Part shown: positions 7,346 to 18,000 of the stretch, in pieces | Layout of the letters: each line of letters starts with the position of its first letter | How positions within the stretch are numbered: the first letter of the stretch is position 1 | Assembly (NCBI RefSeq): GCF_900111595.1 | Contig: NZ_FOHN01000020.1 | Coordinates: 1-60,000, forward strand | Length of the DNA stretch: 60,000 bases | Source: [Clostridium] polysaccharolyticum | GTDB taxonomy: Bacteria; Bacillota; Clostridia; Lachnospirales; Lachnospiraceae | Reading direction: 5' to 3' | Program-made: the position numbers and the translations under genes | The notes under the pieces: generated by a model | Databases searched by the model: none | What the model was told of the DNA's origin: nothing | The model's input: the letters and a program-made list of their open reading frames with translations, nothing else

Positions 7346-10300
7346 ATGGAATTTGCAGAAGTGAAACAGCAGATACAGGAAAAATTATCATCACAAGCAG
7401 AAATCAATGGAAGCGATAATCTGTTAGAATTAGGATTAAGTTCCCTTGTCATGATGCGATTGGTGAATCAGTGGCGAAAACAAGGAGTGAAGGTCTCGTT
7501 TGGAAAGCTGATGGAAGAACCGACACTAGATGCCTGGTGGAAGTTAATCCAGCAGGGGAGGAAGAATAGCCATAAAAGGAAAGAAGAAAAAGAAGAAATC
7601 AGACCAAAAACAAGGAAAGCAGAACCGTTTCCATTAACTGACGTACAGTATGCTTATTGGGTTGGAAGAAAGGAAGAACAGGTTCTTGGCAATGTTGGCT
7701 GTCATGCCTATTTGGAATTTGATGGAACAGGCGTAGAGCCAGAACGCTTGGAACAGGCATGGAATCAGCTGCAGAGCCATCATCCTATGCTTCGTGCTAG
7801 ATTTTTAGAAAATGGAACGCAGGAAATTATGGATCGGCCTTACTCGACAAAAATTATAATTCATGACTTTACAGAGAAAGAAGAGAAAGAAGCAGAAGGT
7901 GCCTTAGTACAGGTACGTGACCGTCTTTCTCATCGAAAGCTTTTGGTAGAAGAAGGACAGGTTGCAGGTGTGGAATTAAGTTTACTGGCTGAAGGGAAAA
8001 CAAGAGTACATCTGGATTTGGATCTGCTGATTGCAGATGTACAAAGTCTTCAAATTCTATTAAGAGATCTGGCAGCCGCTTATGAAGGAAAGGTACTTCC
8101 ACAGGAATCCCAAGACTGGGATTTTGGACGGTATCTGGAGAATCAGCAGGAAGCACAACAGGCAGAGAGGGAGCAAGCAAAGGCATATTGGAAAAGCCGG
8201 CTGGAGGACTTTCCGAGTGGTCCACAGCTTCCAATGGCGAAACGTCCAGAAGAAGTAAAGAAAACAAAGTTTACTCGCAGACAGTTTCGGTTAAATATTG
8301 AGGAATGGGGAGCATTACAGAAGAAAGCAAAGGAAAAGAGGACAACACCTGCTCTGGTACTGCTTACTGCTTATGCCACAGTGCTGGAACGCTGGAGCAA
8401 AAACAAACGTTTCCTGATTAACATTCCATATTTTAACCGAAATACGGAATTACAAGGATTAGAAGAAGTGATTGCAGATTTTACTACATTACTATTATTG
8501 GAAATTGATGCAGAGGGAAACCCGGATTTTATGAAGCTTCACAATCGAATTCAGAAACAGCTTCATAAAGATATGAATCATACCACTTATTCGGGTGTAC
8601 AGCTTCAGCGAGATCTGGCAAAGGTTCATGGAGGGCATCAGACGTTAGCACCAGTGGTATTTGCCTGTAACTTAGGAACACCTTTGGTAAATGCATCCTT
8701 CCGGCAGAATATTGGTGAATTTACTTATATGATTTCCCAGACCCCACAGGTTTGGAATGATTTTCAGACATATGAAGATGAACAAGGCATTTTGTTTACC
8801 TGGGATACAGTAGATGAATTATTTCCAGAAGGCATGATAGAAGACATGCTTAGGAGTCTAGAACAATTGTTAAGGAATCTGATTGTGAAAGACTGGAACC
8901 AGACATTTGATGTATTGCCAGAAGTCCAGCAGGCAGCCATTCAAGAAGACTGTAACGTAGAGAAGCCTAAAGAGGTTTCCTGCCTGCATACTGCATTTTT
9001 CAAGATGGCAGAATACAGACAGGATGCAATCGCTTTGATAGATACAGGAATTGGACGTTCGATTACATATGGAGAGCTGGCCCAAGATGCCAGAAGAGTG
9101 GCAGCGTATTTAGTAAAACAAAAGATACAGAATAAGACCATAGCAATTACAGTTCCAAGAGGCTATCAGCAAATGGAAGCAGCACTTGCCATTTTACTGT
9201 CTGGAAACATTTATGTACCAGTCAGTTTAGAGCAGCCAAAACAGCGGCGGGCTTTAATCCATGAAAAAACAGGGGTTCGTTTTGTGATTACCAATAGAGA
9301 AAATCAGGATGTTGTTCAGTGGCCAGAATCGACTAGCGTTATGCTTATAGAAGAAATGGAACAGGAACAGCCACTTGGACAGTATCCAGAGCCTGTACCA
9401 GCAGACAGTGCTTATATTATTATGACGTCTGGTTCAACAGGGGTTCCAAAAGGAGTGGAAATTACACATGGAGCGGCATGGAATACGATTCAGGATATTA
9501 ACCATAAATATCATGTAACAGAGCAAGATACGGCATTTGCCATTTCGTCTATGGATTTTGATTTATCTGTTTATGATGTGTTTGGTCTTCTTGGCAGGGG
9601 GGGAACGCTCGTTTTAATTCCGGAAGAACAGAAACGAGATGCGTCGTACTGGCTGGAACAGGTAAAACGGTATCAAGTTACGATATGGAATTCTGTTCCG
9701 ATTCTACTGGATATGCTGCTGATTCAGGCTGAGATGGAGAAAGAAGAACTTCCGCTTCGAGTTGTTATGCTGTCAGGGGACTGGATTGGAATGGATCTGC
9801 CAGCACGTTTAATGGCTAGGACAAAAGATTGCCAGCTTGTAGCAATGGGAGGTGCGACAGAAGCAAGTATCTGGTCTAATTTTCAGAATGTAATCCTGCC
9901 ACTTCCAGAATGCTGGAAATCCATTCCTTATGGCAGGCCATTAGCCAGCCAGGCCTATCGTGTAGTAGATGAATCAGGGCGTGACTGTCCGACATGGGTA
10001 GAAGGAGAACTTTGGATTGGAGGCTTTGGCGTAGCAAAAGGCTATCGTGGAGATAAAAAACTGACAGAGGAAAAATTTATTACAGATTCTTTGGGACGAT
10101 GGTACCGTACAGGAGACAATGGACGTTTCTGGAAAGATCGGACCATTGAATTTCTTGGCAGAAAAGATAATCAGGTAAAAATTCGAGGACACCGTATTGA
10201 ATTAGGAGAAATTGAACATGCGATTTCAGGATTTTCAAATATTAAGAATGCAGTTGTAGAACCAGTAGGAGAAAAGCTGGGAGATAAGTTTTTAGTGGCC

Positions 10301-13300
10301 TATGTAGAAGCAGAACTGGATGAAAATTCTATGGTAGTTCAAAAAGCAGAGGCAGAAGAAACGATACTGGATGCAGTTTCTATTCCGATTCCAGAGAAAA
10401 AGAAATGTGCTGGGGAAGAAAAAAAATACCGTATTTTTATGAAGCAAGCCAATGGACTGTGTATAAAATGGATGCTTCATACATTAGGACAGCTTGGATT
10501 TTTCCAGACAAAGAAAGAGGAAATCAGCTTTACACAACTGCTGGAAAAAGGAAATATTGCAGAGAATCAAAGAGAATCTGTAAAACGCTGGATTTCAGTT
10601 CTGGTAAAAGAAGGAATGCTGGAATACAAGGGCGAAACCGTTACAAGAACAGAAAAAATGTATATACAGGAAGAGGCTTTTTTGGCAGGAAGTATTGACG
10701 ATTATATGAAAGTCTTAACACCTTATATGATTCCCATGCTAACGGGAACACTTTCGCCATTAGAATGCTTTTATGAAAAAGAAAAGGAGCTAGCACCAAA
10801 TCGGATTTTACAAAGAATTCCAGGACAACAGGAACATAGGGAAATGCTTCTTGGAATATTACGGGGTATTAGGGAAAAAACACAGAAAAATCCAATTCAT
10901 ATATTGGAACTTGGTACACGAGATGCCGATTTGACAAGTGCTATGTTTGCTGAGTTAAAAAATAGTGCTGCAACCTATACATATGTAGATTCTTCTAAGT
11001 ATTTCCTAGAAGAAGTAAGAGAAAAGGAAATAGAAAGAGGTATCTTAAATCCAGACAAGGACGTAGCATGGCAGCAGTTCCCATTGCATCATTATGATTT
11101 GGTAATCGCTTCAAATTCCCTTCACCGGAATCGGGATGCAGCGAGGGCATTAAAGCAGGTATCCGATTTGCTTGCACCATCGGGAATCGTAATCCTGTCA
11201 GAATTAGTAGCAGACACTTATTTACAGGATATGACTGCTGCTTTGCTGGAGCAAGGATTTTCAGGCGTGCAGGATCGAAGAAAAGATACAAAAGCAGGAG
11301 TTTTAAGCCATGAAATATGGAATACATATCTGAAGGAACAAGGACTGGAAGTAGAAACAGAAGAAGAACAGTGTGGAAGACTGCTTCTGTGTGCGAGACA
11401 GAAGAAGGAAGTGCTGCTGTATACAGAAAAGCATTTAAAAGAAGCGTTAAAGAAAAAACTTCCAGAATTTATGATTCCCAAAGTGTTTACTTTTATGGAA
11501 CACTTGCCTATTACTGCAAATGGGAAAGCAGATCGAAAGGCTTTGCATAAAGAATATCAGGTTGAACATGTTGTGGAAAAGGCTTCCAAGGCATCTACAA
11601 AGACAGAAGAAGGAGTGCTGCAGCTCTGGAAGGAAGTGTTTTACACAGACCAGATTGGTGTGGAGGATAATTACTTTACTTTAGGTGGAGATTCGCTTAT
11701 TGCAACTAGGCTTATTGCTAAAGTACAGGAAAGATTCCGCTGTAAAATTGGCATTAGTGAGATCTTTGAATTTGCAACGGTCAGAGAATTAGCTGGTGTA
11801 ATAGATGTTAAGATGCAGTCAGCAGGCAAGGAAGATGTGCAGAAGTACCTGCTTACACCAGATTTGGAAAAACAGTATGAACCTTTTCCGCTTACGGATG
11901 TACAGTATGCATATTGGATTGGCAGAAGTGGGATCTATGACCTGGGAAATGTGTCTACCCATTGTTATTTTGAACTAGATGCATCAGGGCTGGATTTTAT
12001 GAAAGCCCAGCGGGCATGGAATGCGTTAATTAAGCGTCATGGCATGATGCGTGTGATTATTTCCAGAGATGGAAACCAGCGGATTTTAGAACATGTACCA
12101 GAATTTCAGATTCCCGTATCGGATGCCAGTGCTTTCCCAGATAGTCAGACAAAAGAGATATTACGTAAAACGAGAGAAGAAATGTCTCATCAGGTTATAG
12201 ATACAGAACATTGGCCATTGTTTGATGTACGGTTTACTGCTGTTACAAAAGATACACAAAGAATTCATATCAGTTTTGATAACCTGATTTTTGATGGGTG
12301 GAGCATGTTTTACCTATTAAAGGAATGGGCAATGATTTATCATGATAATTCCCATTTTGCAAAACTTAGTCTTTCATTCCGTGATTATGTATTAGGTCTG
12401 GAAGCTATGAAGCAGTCAAAAGCCTATGAGGAAGACAAAGCCTATTGGTTAGGCAGAATCAATGCTTTTTCCAGAGCACCAGAATTACCGCTTTGTAAAA
12501 AGGAAAAGGAACTGACGGATCAGAAGTTCCACCGGAGAAGTGCTCAGCTTTCTGCCAGACAATGGAATGTACTTCGCGACAAAGCAAAAGAAATTGGCGT
12601 AACACCATCTGTTCTGCTTATAAGTGCGTACGCAGAAGTATTAAGAAAATGGTCAGAACAGAAAGCATTTACCATTAACTTGACACAGTTCGACAGAAAG
12701 CCACTTCATCCAGAAGTAGATCAGCTGGTTGGAGATTTTACTACACTTACGTTATTAGAAGTGAAAACAGATGGAACCAAAACATTTGCAGAACGGACAA
12801 AAGCAGTGCAGAAGCAGCTTTCTAAGGATTTAGGACATGCATTGTATAGTGCAGTGGAATTTGAACGTGAGCTGAAAACAAGGGCAGGCAGTGAAAAAGG
12901 TGCTATTATGCCAATCGTATTTACAAGTGGATTAGGAGTGACTAAGTGGAACGAAGGAAACTGGTTAGGAAAACTTCATTATAATATTTCGCAGACGCCA
13001 CAAGTCTGGTTAGACCATCAAGTGGTAGAAATGGATGGAGAACTGTATCTGTTCTGGGATTCACTAGATGATTTGTTTTATCCAGGCATGCTGGATGAAA
13101 TGTTTGTGGCATATACCAGTTTGTTAAAAAGACTGGCAGAGACACCAGAATTAATGGAATGCAATCAGCCGTCTCTTGTGGAAACCAGGCTTTCTAAGGA
13201 AAGGATAGAGGCAAATGAGACAGGAACATCCTATCCAGAAGAAACCATAGTAAGTCTGTTCTTACATGCCGCCGAACAATATGAACAGCAAGAGGCAGTT

Positions 13301-15043
13301 ATTACGACGAATCGAAGATTAACCTATAAAGAAGTAAAAGAGGAAGCATATTTTCTTGCCAATGCATTGCAGGAATCAGGCCTGCAAAAAGAAGAGACAG
13401 TTGCCATTTATATGGAAAAAGGATGGGAACAAGTAGTAGCTGCTTGTGGAATTCTGTTAGCAGGTGGAGCCTATCTTCCAGTGGATATTCACAATCCAGA
13501 AGATCGTGTGGAGAAAATTTTAAAGGACAGTAAAACAAAGATCATAGTTGTGCAAAAAGGTTTCAAGAAAGAACAGGACTGGTTAAAAGAATTTCGGTGT
13601 ATTACAGTAAAAGGAAAAAAAGCAAAGAGACTTTGTAAGACTACTGGTGTAAAACCAGAAGAGTTAGCCTATGTAATCTATACTTCTGGAACAACAGGAA
13701 TGCCAAAAGGCGTTATGATTAACCATAAGGGAGCCGTCAATACAATTCAGGATATCAACACCCGCTATCATGTGACAAAACGAGATAGAACCATTGGTTT
13801 ATCCAATCTGCATTTTGATTTATCCGTATATGACATATTTGGCATGTTAAGTGCAGGAGGAGCAATTGTCATTCCGGATGAGAAGAAGGCAAAGGAACCT
13901 GCACATTGGACAGAATTATTAAGGAAAGAAAGCATTACAATATGGAATAGTGTACCAGCATTTATGGAAATGCTGGCAGAGTTTGAAGAACATCAGAATA
14001 AACTGGTATCCAGCTCTTTACGACTTGTGATGATGAGTGGAGACTGGATTCCAGTCAGCCTTCCCAAACGGATTCGTAACTTGTTTGGAACCATTCAGAT
14101 TGTATCATTAGGTGGTGCAACCGAAGCTAGTATCTGGTCAAATGTCTTTGAGGTACCAGAAGAAATTCCAATGGACTGGAAAAGTATTCCTTATGGAAAG
14201 CCTTTGGCAAATCAATACTATTATGTACTGGATGAAGCATTGGAACATTGTCCAGACTGGGTACCGGGAACACTTTATATTGGTGGGAATGGTGTGGCAA
14301 TGGGATATCTTCATGACGAAGGAAGAACAAAAGAAAAATTTATTCATCATCCAAAGACAGGAGAGAATTTGTATTGCACAGGAGATATGGGCCGATATTG
14401 GAAGGATGGAAATATTGAATTTTTAGGTCGTTTGGATTTTCAGGCCAAGATGCAAGGGTATCGTGTAGAATTAGGAGAAATCGAACATGCCGTACAGGAA
14501 TATCCAGGCATTTCAGAAAATAGGGCCATTGTCTTAAAACAAACAGGAACAACGTATCTTGTGGGATTTTACAAAGGAAAGGAATCTATTCTGGAAAGCC
14601 AGTTAAAGGAATATCTGAGTACAAAAGTACCAGAATATATGATTCCAGTGGCATTTATCAGAATAGAAGAATTCCCGAAAACAGGAAATGGGAAGATTGA
14701 CCGTAAGGAGCTAGAGGAACTTGCTAAAAGAAGCATGAGCCAGCAGGAACAGACAGGACTGGCAAAGAGACTGCCAGAAACAAAAGAGGAAAAAGAAATG
14801 GCGAAAATCTGGAAGGCAGTTCTTTCCTGTGAAGAACCAGGTGCAACAGACAATTTCTTTTCACATGGAGGAAATTCCTTAAAGGCAATCCAGCTTGTAA
14901 ACCAGATAAATGACACCTATCAATTGCAGCTATCCATTCAGCAAGTATTTGAACATGCCACAATAGAAAAACTAGCAGCTCTGGTTTTGGAAACCGTACT
15001 TGAAAATAATGTAGCAGAAGATACCGAAGATGGTGAAATTTAA
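7346..15043 (+). CDS. NRPS 1: ArCP-Cy-A(MT-like)-PCP-Cy-A-PCP
   Basis: This 2565-residue synthetase builds the aryl-bis-thiazoline part. Domains in order: aryl carrier (1-72, LGLSSL with pantetheine Ser about 33); cyclization Cy1 (about 93-515, DLLIADVQS at 226); adenylation A1 (about 545-1400, TSGSTGVPKG near 692) interrupted at about 1005-1370 by a methyltransferase-like insert; carrier PCP1 (GGDS, Ser1450); Cy2 (about 1512-1940, DNLIFDGWS at 1645); A2 (about 1960-2440); PCP2 (GGNS, Ser2511). Both A domains carry FDLSVYD, IWNSVP and GGATEASIW blocks typical of cysteine-specific domains such as that of HMWP2. The insert in A1 has a degraded SAM motif (ILELGTRDAD from 1186), as in the epimerase-type inserts of HMWP2 and PchE. 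HMWP2 has only one A domain; here each module has its own. It should condense salicylate with two cysteines and cyclize them. Confidence 0.92.
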   Translation: MEFAEVKQQIQEKLSSQAEINGSDNLLELGLSSLVMMRLVNQWRKQGVKVSFGKLMEEPTLDAWWKLIQQGRKNSHKRKEEKEEIRPKTRKAEPFPLTDVQYAYWVGRKEEQVLGNVGCHAYLEFDGTGVEPERLEQAWNQLQSHHPMLRARFLENGTQEIMDRPYSTKIIIHDFTEKEEKEAEGALVQVRDRLSHRKLLVEEGQVAGVELSLLAEGKTRVHLDLDLLIADVQSLQILLRDLAAAYEGKVLPQESQDWDFGRYLENQQEAQQAEREQAKAYWKSRLEDFPSGPQLPMAKRPEEVKKTKFTRRQFRLNIEEWGALQKKAKEKRTTPALVLLTAYATVLERWSKNKRFLINIPYFNRNTELQGLEEVIADFTTLLLLEIDAEGNPDFMKLHNRIQKQLHKDMNHTTYSGVQLQRDLAKVHGGHQTLAPVVFACNLGTPLVNASFRQNIGEFTYMISQTPQVWNDFQTYEDEQGILFTWDTVDELFPEGMIEDMLRSLEQLLRNLIVKDWNQTFDVLPEVQQAAIQEDCNVEKPKEVSCLHTAFFKMAEYRQDAIALIDTGIGRSITYGELAQDARRVAAYLVKQKIQNKTIAITVPRGYQQMEAALAILLSGNIYVPVSLEQPKQRRALIHEKTGVRFVITNRENQDVVQWPESTSVMLIEEMEQEQPLGQYPEPVPADSAYIIMTSGSTGVPKGVEITHGAAWNTIQDINHKYHVTEQDTAFAISSMDFDLSVYDVFGLLGRGGTLVLIPEEQKRDASYWLEQVKRYQVTIWNSVPILLDMLLIQAEMEKEELPLRVVMLSGDWIGMDLPARLMARTKDCQLVAMGGATEASIWSNFQNVILPLPECWKSIPYGRPLASQAYRVVDESGRDCPTWVEGELWIGGFGVAKGYRGDKKLTEEKFITDSLGRWYRTGDNGRFWKDRTIEFLGRKDNQVKIRGHRIELGEIEHAISGFSNIKNAVVEPVGEKLGDKFLVAYVEAELDENSMVVQKAEAEETILDAVSIPIPEKKKCAGEEKKYRIFMKQANGLCIKWMLHTLGQLGFFQTKKEEISFTQLLEKGNIAENQRESVKRWISVLVKEGMLEYKGETVTRTEKMYIQEEAFLAGSIDDYMKVLTPYMIPMLTGTLSPLECFYEKEKELAPNRILQRIPGQQEHREMLLGILRGIREKTQKNPIHILELGTRDADLTSAMFAELKNSAATYTYVDSSKYFLEEVREKEIERGILNPDKDVAWQQFPLHHYDLVIASNSLHRNRDAARALKQVSDLLAPSGIVILSELVADTYLQDMTAALLEQGFSGVQDRRKDTKAGVLSHEIWNTYLKEQGLEVETEEEQCGRLLLCARQKKEVLLYTEKHLKEALKKKLPEFMIPKVFTFMEHLPITANGKADRKALHKEYQVEHVVEKASKASTKTEEGVLQLWKEVFYTDQIGVEDNYFTLGGDSLIATRLIAKVQERFRCKIGISEIFEFATVRELAGVIDVKMQSAGKEDVQKYLLTPDLEKQYEPFPLTDVQYAYWIGRSGIYDLGNVSTHCYFELDASGLDFMKAQRAWNALIKRHGMMRVIISRDGNQRILEHVPEFQIPVSDASAFPDSQTKEILRKTREEMSHQVIDTEHWPLFDVRFTAVTKDTQRIHISFDNLIFDGWSMFYLLKEWAMIYHDNSHFAKLSLSFRDYVLGLEAMKQSKAYEEDKAYWLGRINAFSRAPELPLCKKEKELTDQKFHRRSAQLSARQWNVLRDKAKEIGVTPSVLLISAYAEVLRKWSEQKAFTINLTQFDRKPLHPEVDQLVGDFTTLTLLEVKTDGTKTFAERTKAVQKQLSKDLGHALYSAVEFERELKTRAGSEKGAIMPIVFTSGLGVTKWNEGNWLGKLHYNISQTPQVWLDHQVVEMDGELYLFWDSLDDLFYPGMLDEMFVAYTSLLKRLAETPELMECNQPSLVETRLSKERIEANETGTSYPEETIVSLFLHAAEQYEQQEAVITTNRRLTYKEVKEEAYFLANALQESGLQKEETVAIYMEKGWEQVVAACGILLAGGAYLPVDIHNPEDRVEKILKDSKTKIIVVQKGFKKEQDWLKEFRCITVKGKKAKRLCKTTGVKPEELAYVIYTSGTTGMPKGVMINHKGAVNTIQDINTRYHVTKRDRTIGLSNLHFDLSVYDIFGMLSAGGAIVIPDEKKAKEPAHWTELLRKESITIWNSVPAFMEMLAEFEEHQNKLVSSSLRLVMMSGDWIPVSLPKRIRNLFGTIQIVSLGGATEASIWSNVFEVPEEIPMDWKSIPYGKPLANQYYYVLDEALEHCPDWVPGTLYIGGNGVAMGYLHDEGRTKEKFIHHPKTGENLYCTGDMGRYWKDGNIEFLGRLDFQAKMQGYRVELGEIEHAVQEYPGISENRAIVLKQTGTTYLVGFYKGKESILESQLKEYLSTKVPEYMIPVAFIRIEEFPKTGNGKIDRKELEELAKRSMSQQEQTGLAKRLPETKEEKEMAKIWKAVLSCEEPGATDNFFSHGGNSLKAIQLVNQINDTYQLQLSIQQVFEHATIEKLAALVLETVLENNVAEDTEDGEI

Positions 15044-15056
15044 AGGAGATAAAGAC

Positions 15057-18000
15057 ATGACAGTGGAACAGATTTTACTAAAATATCAAGAAAAAGGAGT
15101 TACTTTCTATTTGGAAGGTGATAAGTTAAAATTTAAAGGACCGAAAGGAATCGTAGAGGATCAGGCAAAAATAGAGATAAAATCATACAAAGCTCAGATA
15201 ATGGAATATCTGGAAACGCATACGGGCAAAGTTATTTGTAACAAAGAAGAAAAATTTCTTCCTTTTCCCTTAACCGATATTCAGTCTGCTTACTTAGTAG
15301 GCCGTAATCCGTCGTATCGTTACGGCGGAATCGGCTGTAAGATTTATTCGGAGTTTTCCTATCCAGCACTGGATCTAGCACGTCTTAAAAAGGCTTGGAA
15401 TCAGGTAATTGAAAGCCATGACATGCTTCATGCTGTTATTATGAAAAATGGAACCCAGCAGATTTTAGAAAAGTATGCACAGCCAGATATTAAAGTATGG
15501 CATATGGAACATGCCTCTGAAGAAGAATTAGAATGCCATTCCCGGAAAATGAGAGAACGTCTTGCCAATAAGAACTATCTTCCAGAAACGTGGCCTTTGT
15601 ATGACTTGGAAGCTACTGTGGGAAAGGACAAAACCATTCTTCATGTATCACTGGATATGCTTATCGCAGACTTTACAAGTATTCACATCATTATAAATGA
15701 TTTAGAAGACCATTATTATGGAGAGGAAACAAGAAACAAAGCTCATGACTTATCCTACCGGGATATTATGATATACAAGGAAAACCAGAAAAAACAGCCA
15801 CAGTACATAGAAAAAGCAGCAAAGGATAGAGAATACTGGAAATCCAGAATGAAGGATATGCCAGAAGGTCCAGAGCTTCCGGTTTTAGAGCAAGAAGAAA
15901 AAATTTGCATTCGCCAGCATAATACGTTTATTAGCCAGAAACGGTGCAGAGAACTAAGTGAATTTGCCAAAGCACAGCAAGTCACATTATCGGGTGTGAT
16001 TTTATCTATGTATGCAGAGGTATTAAGAAACTGGTCTAGACAAAAAGATTTCTGTATCAATATTACGATGGCAAATCGTCCAGACATTCATCCTGAAGTA
16101 CAAAATGTGATTGGAGATTTTACCGTAGTAGATATTTTACAAGTCAAAAACCAGAACGAAGCTTCTTATGTAGAACGAATGAAAGCGGTGCAGAAGCAGC
16201 TTTGGGAAGATTTAGGCCACCTGTCGTATACTGGCGTAGAATTGCTTCGGGAAATGACAAGAACCAGAAAAAAGGAAATTATCATTCCCTATGTATACAC
16301 AAGTACCCTTGGATTACAGCAGGAGAACCAAGACGCTCAGTTTTGCAGACATGGAAATCTGCTTTATAAAATAACCCAGACACCTCAAGTACTGATTGAC
16401 TGTCAAGTAATGGAATATGATGGTGGAATACTTGTTAATTGGGATGTTAGAGAAGAACTTTTTCCAGAAGGTCTTATTGAGGAGGCATTTGAAGTATTTA
16501 ACAATCTGTTAAACAATGTGTCCATAGAAACACTTGCAGCTGCCACAACCCTAGCAGGACTTCCAGAAAAGACAATGCAGTGCAGAGAACGGGTAAATGC
16601 CACAAAAACAAAATTTGAAGATGTGACAATGTTTGATGGTTTTGTAAAACAGGTTGCACAACATCCTGATCGAGAAGCCGTATTTTGCGATGGAGTTTCT
16701 TATTCTTACAGGGAAATTGCGGATTATGCCAATGCAGTACAAAAAGCATTACTGGATTCGGGTTGTCAGAAAGGAGATTTTGTTGCCATCGAATTAAAGA
16801 AGAGTGCTTGGCAGATTGCAGCAGTAATGGGAACTTTGCTAGCAGGTGGAGCCTATCTTCCAGTGGATATGGAACAGCCAAGAGCAAGAAAGAATAAAAT
16901 TCTTATGGATTCTGGGGCAAGATTTTTAATAGCATCAGGAGAAGAAGAAATTGGCATGGAAGGAATACAGGTAATTCTAGCAGGAGAACTAGAGATTATA
17001 CCAGATCAGGATGTAGTTCCAGTTCAAGTGGATTCCGATCAGATTGCATATATTATTTATACATCAGGAAGTACGGGAAATCCAAAAGGTGTTGTTATCA
17101 ATCATCACAGTGCTATGAATACGATTCAGGATATTCTAAAGAAGTATCAGATCACAGAACAAGACAAGGCAATTGGCATTGCCAATCTGGCATTTGACTT
17201 ATCCGTATTTGACATATTTGGAATGCTGACAGCAGGGGGCAGTATTGTGCTGCCAAGCCATGACAAGGATATTGCAGAATGGTGCCAGTTAGTAACACAA
17301 CAGAAGGTTACCATATGGAACACAGTTCCGGCACAGATGCAGATGCTAGTTTCCTATATGGAAGCAGAACAGAAAGAAGAAAATGACAGCCTTCGGCTTG
17401 TAATGCTGTCAGGTGACTGGATTTCGGTAAAACTTCCAAAAGAAATTCAGACGATATTTAAAAATGCAGCAGTGGTAAGTCTAGGAGGAGCAACGGAAGC
17501 CAGTATCTGGTCCATTTACTATGAGATAGACACAGACATTACTTATGAACGAAGCATACCTTATGGATATCCTTTGGCAAATCAGGAATTTTATGTACTG
17601 GATAAGAACTTAAATCCTTGCCCGGACTGGGTAAAAGGGGATTTATATATTGGGGGAGAAGGTTTAGCGGTTGAATATTTAGGCGATCAGGAGATGACAG
17701 ATAGAAAATTCCTTTTCCATAAAGGACTCAATAAAAGATTATATGCAACAGGAGATTGCGGCCGTTATCTGCCAGGAGGCGTTATTGAATTTATGGGGCG
17801 AGAGGATTTTCAAGTAAAAATACGTGGACACCGTGTAGAATTAAATGAAATGGAAGCTGTCATGAATTCTTATGAGGATGTGGAACAGGCATTCGTGCTT
17901 TCCTCTTCTCAAAATGATGATCTGCTGGGAGCCTTTATCCTTCCAGTGGCAGATAAAGAACAGAACGAGTCTGGCCTTATTTCCAGACTTCAGACTATCA